This document shows positions 26,343 to 34,300 of a stretch of 64,000 nt of DNA, piece after piece. Both the position numbers and the translations under genes were made by a program. The stretch lies in assembly GCA_021770615.1 (NCBI GenBank), contig JAETQR010000019.1, positions 20,948 through 84,947 on the forward strand, in the 5' to 3' direction. The number at the start of each line of letters is the position of its first letter. Within the stretch, counting starts at the first letter, position 1. Origin of the DNA: Lachnospiraceae bacterium (GTDB taxonomy: Bacteria > Bacillota_A > Clostridia > Lachnospirales > Lachnospiraceae). The notes beneath the pieces were generated by a model. That model worked only from the letters and a program-made list of their open reading frames with translations. It ran no database searches and was not told the DNA's origin.

Positions 26343-26966
26343 ATGCTTGTAACAGACAGGATAATAAAAGAACTGGAATGGAGGATCTATAGGGCGAGGA
26401 AGCGCAGGAAGCTGAGAAATCATCATTTTTCCATCATATCAGCCAATTGCTGCGGAACGTTTATATATTATGATTTGGGGTTGCCATATTCTTCTCCGAC
26501 AATCAACCTGACCATTGAAATGGATGATTTTGTGAAGCTGGCGGGCAACCTGAAGTGGTATATGGATCAGAAGCTTATACAGGCGGAGATCCAGGAGCAG
26601 CATCCGGTCGGCATGCTTGGAGATGTTAAAGTACACTTTATACATTATAAGACCTTTAAAGAAGGGGCGCAGAAGTGGGAGGAGAGGAAAACAAGGATCA
26701 ACTGGGAGAATCTGTTTATCATAGGAACAGACAAAGACGGCTGTACGTATGAGACCATCCGCCGGTTTGAACAGCTTCCGTATAAGAACAAGGTGATTTT
26801 TACACATGTCAGATACCCGGAATTTCCATCGGCGTATTATATAGAAGGATTCGAGGGAGAAAAGGAGTTGGGGGTTGTCACAGATTTCAAAAGTCAGTTT
26901 TTAAAGAGACGTTACCTGGACGATTTTGATTATGTGAACTTCCTGAATGATGCAGATGTTCGTTAA
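26343..26966 (+). CDS. DUF1919 polysaccharide-locus protein
   Basis: The 207-aa protein matches the DUF1919 plan: FSIISANCCGTFIYYDLGLPYSSPTINL, then MDDFVKLAGNLKWYM, HFIHYKTFKEGAQKW, and FIIGTDKDGCTYE. The family recurs in exopolysaccharide and capsule loci and may be a transferase, but has no proven activity. AAAGGAGAG lies 12 bp before the ATG. It overlaps the following GT2 gene by 20 bp. Confidence 0.82.
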   Translation: MLVTDRIIKELEWRIYRARKRRKLRNHHFSIISANCCGTFIYYDLGLPYSSPTINLTIEMDDFVKLAGNLKWYMDQKLIQAEIQEQHPVGMLGDVKVHFIHYKTFKEGAQKWEERKTRINWENLFIIGTDKDGCTYETIRRFEQLPYKNKVIFTHVRYPEFPSAYYIEGFEGEKELGVVTDFKSQFLKRRYLDDFDYVNFLNDADVR

Positions 26967-27894
26967 GGATAGAGTTTCGATAGTTACACCGGTTTATAAC
27001 GGAGAAAATTATCTGTCGCCGATGCTGGACTCGGTACTGAGTCAGACGTATTCGGAGATTGAGATGATCCTGGTGGACGATGGTTCGACGGATCGGACAG
27101 TTCAGGTTGCGGAGGGATACAAGGAAAGGTTTGCCGGCAGGGGGTATAGATACCGGATCGTACGGGCAGAGCATAAATGCGCTGCCGCTGCTATTAATCA
27201 GGGACTGCCTTTTGTGACGGGGGAATTTCTGATCTGGCCGGACAGTGATGACAGGCTGGAGAAGGAGTCTGTAGAGAAAAGAGTGAAGTTCTTGAGACAA
27301 TCCCCCCAATATCAGTGCGTCAGGACACTGCCCTATTATTTTAAGCAGAGTACCGGAGAATTGACGCGGGCGGATGAAAATACAGAGAATTATGTGAAGG
27401 AGGATTTGTTCTGGGATCTTCTGGAGTATCGGACATTTGTGTGCTGCGGCTGTTACATGCTGAGAACGGATGCTTTTTTTAAGATCTATCCGAAGCGCCG
27501 CATACCCGAATACCATGTGGGACAGAATTATCAGATGCTGCTGCCGTTTATGTACTGGAACAGGTGCCCTACAATACCGGAAAAGCTCTATGGGGTATGT
27601 GTCAGAGAGGGCAGTCATTCCAGAACCAGGCTGACACGTGAACAGGAGGAGAAGAGAGACCGGGAATATGAGGATCTGGTAGATGAGATTGCAGATATCT
27701 GCCATATAGATGACGAGACTTCAAGGAAACGCATTGAGTATTGGAAAGCCAGACGGAGATGCGCCTTTGCTGTAAAGTACAGATGTGTAAGTCAAGTAAT
27801 CAGAGCCGGTTGTCAAATGTATCGGTGTAAAGGAGTAAATATAGGCAAAATATTAAAAAATGTGGTACAATATACAAGAAGCCGCATATACTGA
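26947..27894 (+). CDS. GT2 glycosyltransferase
   Basis: This 315-aa enzyme has VSIVTPVYNGENYLSPML, LVDDGSTDRT, and an unusual metal-site context FLIWPDSDDRLE in which Trp-Pro precedes DSDD. ATG 26956 is an equally possible start; no clear ribosome binding site is visible, so it probably depends on translational coupling with the DUF1919 gene. It is the last glycosyltransferase of the locus. Confidence 0.87.
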   Translation: MMQMFVKDRVSIVTPVYNGENYLSPMLDSVLSQTYSEIEMILVDDGSTDRTVQVAEGYKERFAGRGYRYRIVRAEHKCAAAAINQGLPFVTGEFLIWPDSDDRLEKESVEKRVKFLRQSPQYQCVRTLPYYFKQSTGELTRADENTENYVKEDLFWDLLEYRTFVCCGCYMLRTDAFFKIYPKRRIPEYHVGQNYQMLLPFMYWNRCPTIPEKLYGVCVREGSHSRTRLTREQEEKRDREYEDLVDEIADICHIDDETSRKRIEYWKARRRCAFAVKYRCVSQVIRAGCQMYRCKGVNIGKILKNVVQYTRSRIY

Positions 27895-27911
27895 TAAAGG
27901 AGGAAGCAGCC

Positions 27912-28550
27912 ATGAATGAAAACCGGGTAAAAAGAAATAAATTATTGGGAGAACGTATCGTTAAAGGTCTGGAATCACGCAATATGGAGGGGTATTACGC
28001 AAAGTCCAAGGAAGAAGCGTTGGAAAAGGCGCTCCAATGGATCCCGGAGGGCAGCAGTGTTGCTTGGGGCGGTTCTGTGTCGATCGCGGAGATTGGTCTG
28101 AAGCAGGCGATCTGCGAGGGAAATTACAGAGAATATAACAGGGACGATGCTAAGGACCGAGAAGAAAAAAGGAAGATCGAACTGGCAACCTATGACTGTG
28201 ATTTCTTCCTCACAAGCGCCAATGCAATTTCTGAGGACGGTGTTATAGTAAATATCGATGGATTTGCAAACAGAGTATCGGCTATCGCAGCAGGTCCCAG
28301 GAATGTCATTATGATCGTGGGCATGAATAAAGTAGCAAAGGACGTGGAGAACGCCATGTCAAGAGCCAGGAATGAGGCGGCTCCCATCAATGCACAGCGT
28401 TTTCACCTGGATACTCCGTGCTCAAAAGCAGGAACCTGTTTTGACTGCAAGAGTCCGGACACTATATGCTGCCAGATCCTGATCACCAGGTTTTCCAAGA
28501 TTCCAAACAGGATTAAAGTGATTCTCGTAAATGAGGAATTAGGATTTTAA
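27912..28550 (+). CDS. LUD-domain (LutC/YkgG-like) protein
   Basis: This 212-aa protein has the LUD fold: KSKEEALEKALQWIPEGSSVAWGGSVSIAEIGL, FFLTSANAISEDGVIVNIDG, and a C-terminal cysteine cluster CSKAGTCFDCKSPDTICC. Stand-alone members are common in clostridia; LutC takes part in lactate oxidation, but no lutA/lutB lies nearby. AAAGGAGGAAGCAGCC precedes the ATG, 17 bp after the last glycosyltransferase. It may simply be read through from the polysaccharide operon. Confidence 0.85.
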   Translation: MNENRVKRNKLLGERIVKGLESRNMEGYYAKSKEEALEKALQWIPEGSSVAWGGSVSIAEIGLKQAICEGNYREYNRDDAKDREEKRKIELATYDCDFFLTSANAISEDGVIVNIDGFANRVSAIAAGPRNVIMIVGMNKVAKDVENAMSRARNEAAPINAQRFHLDTPCSKAGTCFDCKSPDTICCQILITRFSKIPNRIKVILVNEELGF

Positions 28551-28571
28551 CAAAAATTGTAATTTGATGTG

Positions 28572-28600
28572 TTGACGAATATAAGAGCATTTGTTATAAT
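28572..28600 (+). promoter_or_regulatory. Promoter of tRNA-Cys
   Basis: TTGACG (28572-28577) and a perfect TATAAT (28595-28600) are separated by exactly 17 bp. Transcription should begin near 28607, so the structured element upstream of the tRNA would be part of the precursor. Confidence 0.85.
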
Positions 28601-28604
28601 GAAC

Positions 28605-28710
28605 AAGTGCTCATAGCGAACCCTCTGGTAAGCTCGTGAGAAACCTCGCTAACGGCGAGTGCATGCATCGCACGTAAATGACCGAAGGACGGTCATTAAG
28701 TGCTCATAGC
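28605..28710. repeat. Structured element flanked by 13-bp direct repeats
   Basis: AAGTGCTCATAGC occurs at 28605-28617 and 28698-28710, a 93-bp period ending 2 bp before the tRNA. The 80 bp between contain two hairpins: CTCGC-taacg-GCGAG and a perfect AATGACC-gaaggac-GGTCATT. The direct repeats resemble a target duplication or a recombination product. The stem-TAAC-stem block recalls the palindromic element at 16427-16493. Confidence 0.7.
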
Positions 28711-28712
28711 AA

Positions 28713-28783
28713 GGCGCCATAGCCAAGTGGTAAGGCAGAGGTCTGCAACACCTTCATCACCAGTTCAAATCTGGTTGGCGCCT
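28713..28783 (+). tRNA. tRNA-Cys (GCA)
   Basis: The acceptor stem GGCGCCA/TGGCGCC, D-arm, anticodon stem GAGGT/ACCTT with loop CTGCAAC (anticodon GCA), and T-arm ACCAG-TTCAAAT-CTGGT all fold. The discriminator is T and CCA is not encoded. It is a single-gene transcription unit with its own promoter and terminator. Confidence 0.96.
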
Positions 28784-28790
28784 TTATAAC

Positions 28791-28827
28791 AAAACCCGCA
28801 GTCTTTTATGAAGATTGCGGGTTTTGT
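28791..28827 (+). terminator. Intrinsic terminator of tRNA-Cys
   Basis: AAAACCCGCA-GTCTT pairs with AAGATTGCGGGTTTT (one wobble) around a short TTATG loop, 7 bp after the tRNA. The A/T-flanked stem ends in a T-run. Confidence 0.85.
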
Positions 28828-28883
28828 ATGTCTGTCAGGAGCAGGAATCATTTTGAGAAGCAAAAATAATATTGTATGGTAAG

Positions 28884-28926
28884 AAGGATGGAAGAGATGA
28901 GAAATTGTCTTTTCCATCCTTTTTTG
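28884..28926 (+). terminator. Second terminator hairpin without an obvious gene
   Basis: AAGGATGGAA pairs perfectly with TTCCATCCTT, followed by TTTTT. It lies 57 bp after the tRNA terminator and no gene ends in between. It could be a back-up terminator or the end of a very short unrecognised transcript. Confidence 0.65.
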
Positions 28927-29059
28927 TTAAAAACTGCAGATTCTGAAATCTCAGGTGGAGTTGGAACGGATGCTATAGATCGGCAGCAGAGTTACAGTTA
29001 AAACCGAAGTTGTGCATAATGCATAATTTCTTTTTTAAAAAATTGTCTATTATTCCATC

Positions 29060-29088
29060 TTGCACAAAATCATTGGGCAGGGTAATAT
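29060..29088 (+). promoter_or_regulatory. Promoter of the polyol operon
   Basis: TTGCAC (29060-29065) and TAATAT (29083-29088) are 17 bp apart, about 110 bp before the first start codon. The rest of the interval 28927-29200 holds no visible gene. Confidence 0.65.
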
Positions 29089-29200
29089 AATAGCAACATA
29101 ATTAGTAAAATGCGTTTGTAAAATTATTTTCCAAAATCAGACGAATAAAATATTTCTGATAGTGGAAGGGATTGCGGCAAGGAATAAGGAGGAAAGTAAA

Positions 29201-29977
29201 ATGGGCATTATTGAAAAAATGAGACTGGATGGAAAGGCAATTTACGTAACAGGAGCCGCCAGCGGTATTGGAAAAGCGGCATCTTATGCGTTTGCAGAGG
29301 CGGGCGCAGATGTGGCGATCGTGGATATCAACATTGAGGGCGCTGAAGCTGTTGCAAAGGAGATTGCGGCTGCGACGGGTTCAAAGACGATTGCGATTGC
29401 GTGTGACGTAACCAAGCAGGATCAGGTGGAAGCAATGGTCGCAAAGGTTGTAGATACATATGGAAAGCTGGACGCCTGCTACAACAATGCAGGGATCGCC
29501 CTGAATGTTGCGGCAGAGGAAATGACATATGAGCAGTGGAGCAAGGTTATCGACATAAACTTGAACGGGGTGTTCCTGTGCGCAACGGCGGCAGGAAGGC
29601 AGATGCTGAAGCAGGGGTACGGTTCTATTATTAATACGGCTTCCATGTCCGGCCATATCGTCAATGTGCCTCAGCCACAATGTGCATACAATGCCTCAAA
29701 AGCCGGAGTGATCATGCTTACAAAATCGCTGGCAGTTGAGTGGGCAAAAACGGGCGTGCGTGTGAACTGCATCAGCCCCGGATACATCGGAACAGAGTTA
29801 ATTATGAATGCAGAGAACCTGAAACCGCTCATTGAGCAGTGGAACGCAATGGCTCCAATGGGAAGGCTTGGAAAGCCGGAGGAGCTTCAGTCGATCCTGG
29901 TGTACCTGGCGGGGGATTCCAGTACATTCACAACAGGGTCTGATATCGTGGTTGACGGAGCATTTACCTGCTTCTAG
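29201..29977 (+). CDS. Short-chain dehydrogenase/reductase
   Basis: This 258-aa classical SDR is started at ATG 29201 because AAGGAGGAAAGTAAA precedes it. The NAD(P) loop is TGAASGIG, followed by NNAG, the catalytic Ser in NTASMSG, and YNASK; an acidic residue after the second strand (VDI) favours NAD. The likely substrate is a polyol or its keto form (sorbitol-, gluconate- or arabitol-type). It is the first gene of an operon that also encodes an Rbs-type importer and two further dehydrogenases. Confidence 0.9.
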   Translation: MGIIEKMRLDGKAIYVTGAASGIGKAASYAFAEAGADVAIVDINIEGAEAVAKEIAAATGSKTIAIACDVTKQDQVEAMVAKVVDTYGKLDACYNNAGIALNVAAEEMTYEQWSKVIDINLNGVFLCATAAGRQMLKQGYGSIINTASMSGHIVNVPQPQCAYNASKAGVIMLTKSLAVEWAKTGVRVNCISPGYIGTELIMNAENLKPLIEQWNAMAPMGRLGKPEELQSILVYLAGDSSTFTTGSDIVVDGAFTCF

Positions 29978-30044
29978 GAAATCACCTTAATCTCAGGATA
30001 GCCAAAGCGAAGGCTATAAAATAAAAGTTCAAGGAGGACATATT

Positions 30045-31058
30045 ATGAAGAAAAAAGTTTTAGCAGTGGTTTGCTGTGTGGCAATGATCGCAGCCATGGC
30101 AGTGGGGTGTACCACAAAGTCGCCGACATCCGGCGGAGACAAAAAGGAAGAGGGCGGCGAAGGCGGAAAGAAGATCGGCATCACCATCCAGAATTATGAG
30201 AATGCTTACTGGGCAGGAGTTATGAGCAAGCTGGAAGAGATTCTTGAAAAAGAAGGGTATGATGCAACGATTGTCGGCTGTGAGGAGAATTCAGCAAAGC
30301 AGATTGAACAGATCGAGAACTTTATTACATCAGGATGTGACCTGATCATGGTTCACCCAAATGATGCAGACGCAGTGGAAGAGGTGTGCGGACGTGCGCT
30401 TGATGAAGGCATTAAGGTTATGTGCTGGGACAATCCGATGGAAAATACAACAGCTAACTGGGTGCTTGACAACACAGAACTCGGAAAAGAGATCGGTAAA
30501 ACAGCGGCAGCTTTTATTAATGAACACTATTCTGCTGACAACAAGGCCCAGGTATGTGTGATTGGTAAGCCGGATACCCAGGTTCTTTTAGAGAGGCAGA
30601 ATGGTATTGAGGCCGGCCTGAAAGAAAACTGTAAAGATAACTATGAGATCGTAGCTACGATTGACGGAGTTGTAAACAACGAAGTGCAGTCTAAAGCAGA
30701 GACAGTGCTTCAGGCAAACCCGGACTGTAAAGTATGGGTAGGCGTAGGCGCCGGTGCTATGATCGGTTCTAACACGGCTCTTCTTGCTGAGTATGGCGGA
30801 GCCGGCAAGATCCCGGAGGATGTCGGAGTTATTACAACAGACGTTACTTCTGAGCAGTTGAACTCTCTGGAGGCAGGAGACGAAGCTGTAAGAGCTATCG
30901 TAGGGTTTGAGGGATCAAACACAGATACTGCCCAGGCATGTTTTGAAATGTTTGAGAGGATCCTCTCAGGAGAAGATTTCTCTGCAGATAAAAATGTATA
31001 CAGACCTACTATGGAGATCAACAGCGATAATATCGCAGATATCCAGAAGGGAATGTAG
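30045..31058 (+). CDS. Sugar-binding lipoprotein of Rbs-type ABC importer
   Basis: This 337-aa protein has a lipoprotein signal with Cys22 in MAVGC, then a Gly/Lys/Glu-rich linker and a type-I periplasmic-binding fold (KKIGITIQNYENAYWAGVM, LIMVHPNDADAVEE, VMCWDNPMEN, VCVIGKPDTQV). It captures the sugar or polyol outside the cell. CAAGGAGGACATATT precedes the ATG. A strong hairpin at 31104-31126 after the gene may raise its level relative to the permease genes. Confidence 0.92.
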   Translation: MKKKVLAVVCCVAMIAAMAVGCTTKSPTSGGDKKEEGGEGGKKIGITIQNYENAYWAGVMSKLEEILEKEGYDATIVGCEENSAKQIEQIENFITSGCDLIMVHPNDADAVEEVCGRALDEGIKVMCWDNPMENTTANWVLDNTELGKEIGKTAAAFINEHYSADNKAQVCVIGKPDTQVLLERQNGIEAGLKENCKDNYEIVATIDGVVNNEVQSKAETVLQANPDCKVWVGVGAGAMIGSNTALLAEYGGAGKIPEDVGVITTDVTSEQLNSLEAGDEAVRAIVGFEGSNTDTAQACFEMFERILSGEDFSADKNVYRPTMEINSDNIADIQKGM

Positions 31059-31103
31059 TCATTCCATAATCTGGGACGACAGGCAGTAAACGATAGTCAT
31101 CTG

Positions 31104-31126
31104 GGAGGCGGTTACAGACCGCCTCC
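31104..31126 (+). promoter_or_regulatory. Intercistronic hairpin after the binding-protein gene
   Basis: GGAGGCGGT-TACAG-ACCGCCTCC is a perfect 9-bp stem between the binding-protein and ATPase genes. It has no T-run, so it is better explained as an mRNA-stabilising or processing structure than as a terminator. Confidence 0.65.
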
Positions 31127-31152
31127 AAATAATATAGCCACGGGGGTAGAAT

Positions 31153-32676
31153 ATGAGCGAAAATTATGTATTGCAATTACAGCATATCAGAAAAGAATAC
31201 CCAGGTGTCGTTGCGCTGAAAGACGTTACTCTTGAATTAAAAAAAGGGGAGATCCTGGCCTTGATCGGAGAAAATGGAGCCGGGAAATCAACTCTGATCA
31301 AATGTTGTTCCGGGGCAGTTGTTCCGACTTCGGGCAAAATTATAGTCAACGACAAGGAATTCACGAGTATGACGCCTACGCTGGCGGCGGAGAATGGAAT
31401 TGCAATTATCTATCAGGAGTTCAATAATGTAAAAGAGCTGTCCGCAGCAGAGAATTTATTCCTCGGACGTCCGATCAGGAAGGGGATCGTGGTAGACAAA
31501 AAGGCTATGGAAGCTGAGGCTGCCAAAGCTTTTGAACGTTTACATATTAAGATCAATCCGAAGGACCTTATGAAAAATCTGACAGTCGGATACCAGCAGA
31601 TGGTGGAGATAGCAAAGGCGATCCAGCAGAATGCCAAGATCCTTATTATGGATGAGCCTTCTGCCCCGCTTACCAGCGCAGAGGTTGAGAGCATGTTCGA
31701 GGTCGTTGAGCAGCTTCGTGAGGAGGGGATCTCAATTGTATATATTTCTCACAGGCTGGAAGAGATCTATCGGTTATCCGATCGGATTCTTGTGCTGAGG
31801 GACGGAGAATATGTAAAAACTCTGATTACGAAGGACAGCCAGGTTCAGGAGCTGATCCAACTGATGGTCGGACGTGAATTGACCGAGTCCTATCCGCTGA
31901 GAAAGGACTGCGTTGATAAGAATGATGTGCTTCTGGAGCTTCAGGATGTTACAGGCAATGGGGATGAGAATATCAGTCTGAAGATCCACAGAGGAGAAAT
32001 CCTGGGGCTGGGAGGACTGGTCGGCGCAGGACGGACAGAGCTTGCACAGTTGATCTTCGGGGCAGCACCAAAGGAGTCCGGGAAGATGATATATAAAGGA
32101 AAGGAAATCAACCCGAAAAGTCCGAGAGAGGCAATTGACCTGGGGATAGCGCTGGTTCCTGAGGACAGGAAACGTCATGGCGCTATGCTGGGTATATCCA
32201 TTAAAAACAATATCAATATGCCGATATATGAGAAAAATTCAAAATTTAGTATTATTAATTCGAGAAAAGAGAGGGAGATTGCAGAAAAGTACCAAAAAAG
32301 CATGGCAATTAAAACTCCGTCCCTGAATCAGCTGGTCAAGAATTTAAGCGGTGGTAACCAGCAGAAAGTAATCCTGGGAAGATGGCTCGCTGCAGACTCA
32401 GAGTTGATCATCTTTGATGAACCTACACGAGGTATTGATGTTGGGGCAAAATATGAGATCTACAAATTGATGAATGACCTGGTGGAAAAAGAAGGTAAAG
32501 CAATCTTGATGATTTCTTCTGAGATGGAAGAATTAATGGGAATGTCTGACCGAGTGATCGTTTTGGCAGAAGGAAAAATGACCGGTGAACTTAGCAAAGA
32601 GGAGTTCAACCAGGAGACAATTATGGCATATGCATCAGCAGCCGATATTGAGGAGGTCAAGAATGAAAACGAATAA
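31153..32676 (+). CDS. Rbs/Mgl-type ABC importer ATPase (two domains)
   Basis: This 507-aa protein has two nucleotide-binding domains, as in RbsA/XylG/MglA. The N-terminal one has Walker A GENGAGKSTLIKC and Walker B ILIMDEPSAPLTS; in the latter, the usual Ala-Ala-Leu is Pro-Leu. The C-terminal one has the family's altered Walker A LVGAGRTELAQLIFG, signature LSGGNQQKVILGRWLA and LIIFDEPTRGIDVG. It powers import of the operon's substrate. A weak GGGGGTAG site precedes ATG 31153. Confidence 0.94.
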   Translation: MSENYVLQLQHIRKEYPGVVALKDVTLELKKGEILALIGENGAGKSTLIKCCSGAVVPTSGKIIVNDKEFTSMTPTLAAENGIAIIYQEFNNVKELSAAENLFLGRPIRKGIVVDKKAMEAEAAKAFERLHIKINPKDLMKNLTVGYQQMVEIAKAIQQNAKILIMDEPSAPLTSAEVESMFEVVEQLREEGISIVYISHRLEEIYRLSDRILVLRDGEYVKTLITKDSQVQELIQLMVGRELTESYPLRKDCVDKNDVLLELQDVTGNGDENISLKIHRGEILGLGGLVGAGRTELAQLIFGAAPKESGKMIYKGKEINPKSPREAIDLGIALVPEDRKRHGAMLGISIKNNINMPIYEKNSKFSIINSRKEREIAEKYQKSMAIKTPSLNQLVKNLSGGNQQKVILGRWLAADSELIIFDEPTRGIDVGAKYEIYKLMNDLVEKEGKAILMISSEMEELMGMSDRVIVLAEGKMTGELSKEEFNQETIMAYASAADIEEVKNENE

Positions 32677-33616
32677 AGTTGCGAATCAAATAAAAGACAA
32701 GGCAATCTGGCTTGTGCTAATAGTCCTTGTGATTGTGTTTACTATTGCTAATCCGAGATTTATTAATCCGAATAACCTGCTTACATTGCTGCGCCAGGTA
32801 TCAATGTATGGTATTGCTTCTATTGGTATGACTTTTGTCATTCTGCTTGGAGATATTGACCTTTCTACAGGTGCGGTCATCTCATTTGTTAATATTCTGT
32901 GTGCTTATATGATGGTAGAGATGGGGGTTCATCCTGTGATCGCAGTACTTGTTTCATTAGCGGCGGCAACCTTGATCGGGGTACTGAACGGTTTTATGGT
33001 GTCCACGATAGGTATTCCGGCGTTGATTGCTACATTTGCGTCTCAGACCTCTTTTATGGGACTTGCGCTGATCATGTGCGGCGGTATGCCGATCAGTGGG
33101 TTTTCTAAGGGATTTGCCATGATCGGGCAGGGATATATCTGGGTGGTACCTATTCCGGTAATTATTATGATTATCTGTTTCGCCTTGGGATCGTTTATTT
33201 TAAACAAAAGTTATTTCGGCCGATATTTTTACGCAGTAGGAGGAAATGCCGAAGCAGCGAAGCTTTCTGGTATCCGTGTGGGAAGGATTAAATATCTGGT
33301 ATTTGCAATCGCAGGTTTCTTTTCAGGACTTGCAGGTATCGTTTTACTGTCTCGTACGGCATCCGGCAACACCTCGACCGGCGGTGAAGGATTCGAGTTC
33401 GAGGTTATCACCTGTGTGGTTTTAGGCGGGGTATCTGTGACAGGCGGTTACGGTAAGATGTCAGGCGTTATTGCCGGTACATTTATTATCGGCGCACTGA
33501 AAAACGGTATGGTGCTTATGGATGTAAGTTCTTATGCCCAGAAGATCGTTATGGGTGTTGTCCTTGCACTTGCTGTTGGCTTTGACTGTATACAAAAAAA
33601 GAAAAGGGAAAGTTAA
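32663..33616 (+). CDS. Rbs-type ABC importer permease
   Basis: I start this 317-aa protein at ATG 32663 (MKTNKVANQIKDK) behind GAGGAGGTCAAG; this overlaps the ATPase stop by 14 bp. It has about 8-10 membrane helices and the RbsC-family signature LLGDIDLSTGAVISFVNI, plus GGNAEAAKLSGI and CVVLGGVSVTGGYG. It would form a homodimeric channel with the preceding ATPase. Confidence 0.93.
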   Translation: MKTNKVANQIKDKAIWLVLIVLVIVFTIANPRFINPNNLLTLLRQVSMYGIASIGMTFVILLGDIDLSTGAVISFVNILCAYMMVEMGVHPVIAVLVSLAAATLIGVLNGFMVSTIGIPALIATFASQTSFMGLALIMCGGMPISGFSKGFAMIGQGYIWVVPIPVIIMIICFALGSFILNKSYFGRYFYAVGGNAEAAKLSGIRVGRIKYLVFAIAGFFSGLAGIVLLSRTASGNTSTGGEGFEFEVITCVVLGGVSVTGGYGKMSGVIAGTFIIGALKNGMVLMDVSSYAQKIVMGVVLALAVGFDCIQKKKRES

Positions 33617-33636
33617 TAGACGAAGGTGTGGAAGAT

Positions 33637-33670
33637 AAATCCCGGCAGATATTTGCATTTGCTGGGATTT
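33637..33670 (+). terminator. Hairpin after the permease gene
   Basis: AAATCCCGGCA pairs with TGCTGGGATTT (one G-T pair) around a 12-nt loop. The tail is TGAATA rather than a long T-run, so termination may be partial, with read-through to the dehydrogenase genes. Confidence 0.5.
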
Positions 33671-33738
33671 TGAATATCTGGTATAGTAAAACAAGCCACA
33701 GATCATTTGCTGTACCAGGAGAAGAGAGGAGGAAAGAA

Positions 33739-34233
33739 ATGGAGAATACAGTGAAAGCAATACCTGTAAACAGAGAAGCATTTGCACCGTATGGGGTTTA
33801 TTATGATATGCTTCGGCCGGACGGTTACGCCCTGGAGGGTGAGATACATAAGTTTTACCCGGATCGTATCAGTGAGTCGGCAGCGACCCGCATCGGCTAT
33901 TCCCCGATCACGGTAAAGAAGGAGGAACACATGAAGGTGAAGGCTGTGGAATATCACACAACAACGCCGGAAATGATCCTTCCGCTGAATGACGATATGA
34001 TCATCCATGTTGCGCCGGCCTCGGGGGGAACACCGGTTACCGGGCTTACGGAGGCGTTTATCATACCCCGGGGAACGTTGGTGAAGATCAATACCGCAAT
34101 TTGGCATCTTGCACCTCTCCCGGTGCATGAGGAGGAACTGCATGCGATGATCATTCTTCCGGAATGTACCTATGCCAATGACTGCACAGTCGTTGAGCTG
34201 AAGGAAGAGGAACAGTTTGAGATTGTATTATGA
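33739..34233 (+). CDS. Ureidoglycolate-lyase-like cupin
   Basis: I start this 164-aa protein at ATG 33739 behind AGAGGAGGAAAGAA. It resembles the AllA superfamily: IPVNREAFAPYGVY at the start, a beta-barrel with VEYHTTTPEMILPL, AFIIPRGTLVKINTAIWHLAPLPV and a hydrophobic end. The family releases urea from ureidoglycolate, yet no allantoin genes lie nearby; in this operon a role on a sugar acid or keto-sugar is more likely. The IPRG and WHLAP stretches are the family's active-site neighbourhood. Confidence 0.72.
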   Translation: MENTVKAIPVNREAFAPYGVYYDMLRPDGYALEGEIHKFYPDRISESAATRIGYSPITVKKEEHMKVKAVEYHTTTPEMILPLNDDMIIHVAPASGGTPVTGLTEAFIIPRGTLVKINTAIWHLAPLPVHEEELHAMIILPECTYANDCTVVELKEEEQFEIVL

Positions 34234-34300
34234 TTTTTTGAGTGGATATTTCCAGAAAAATGTAATGGGTTAAAGAGACTGCAAATCAGGAGGTAGTACC

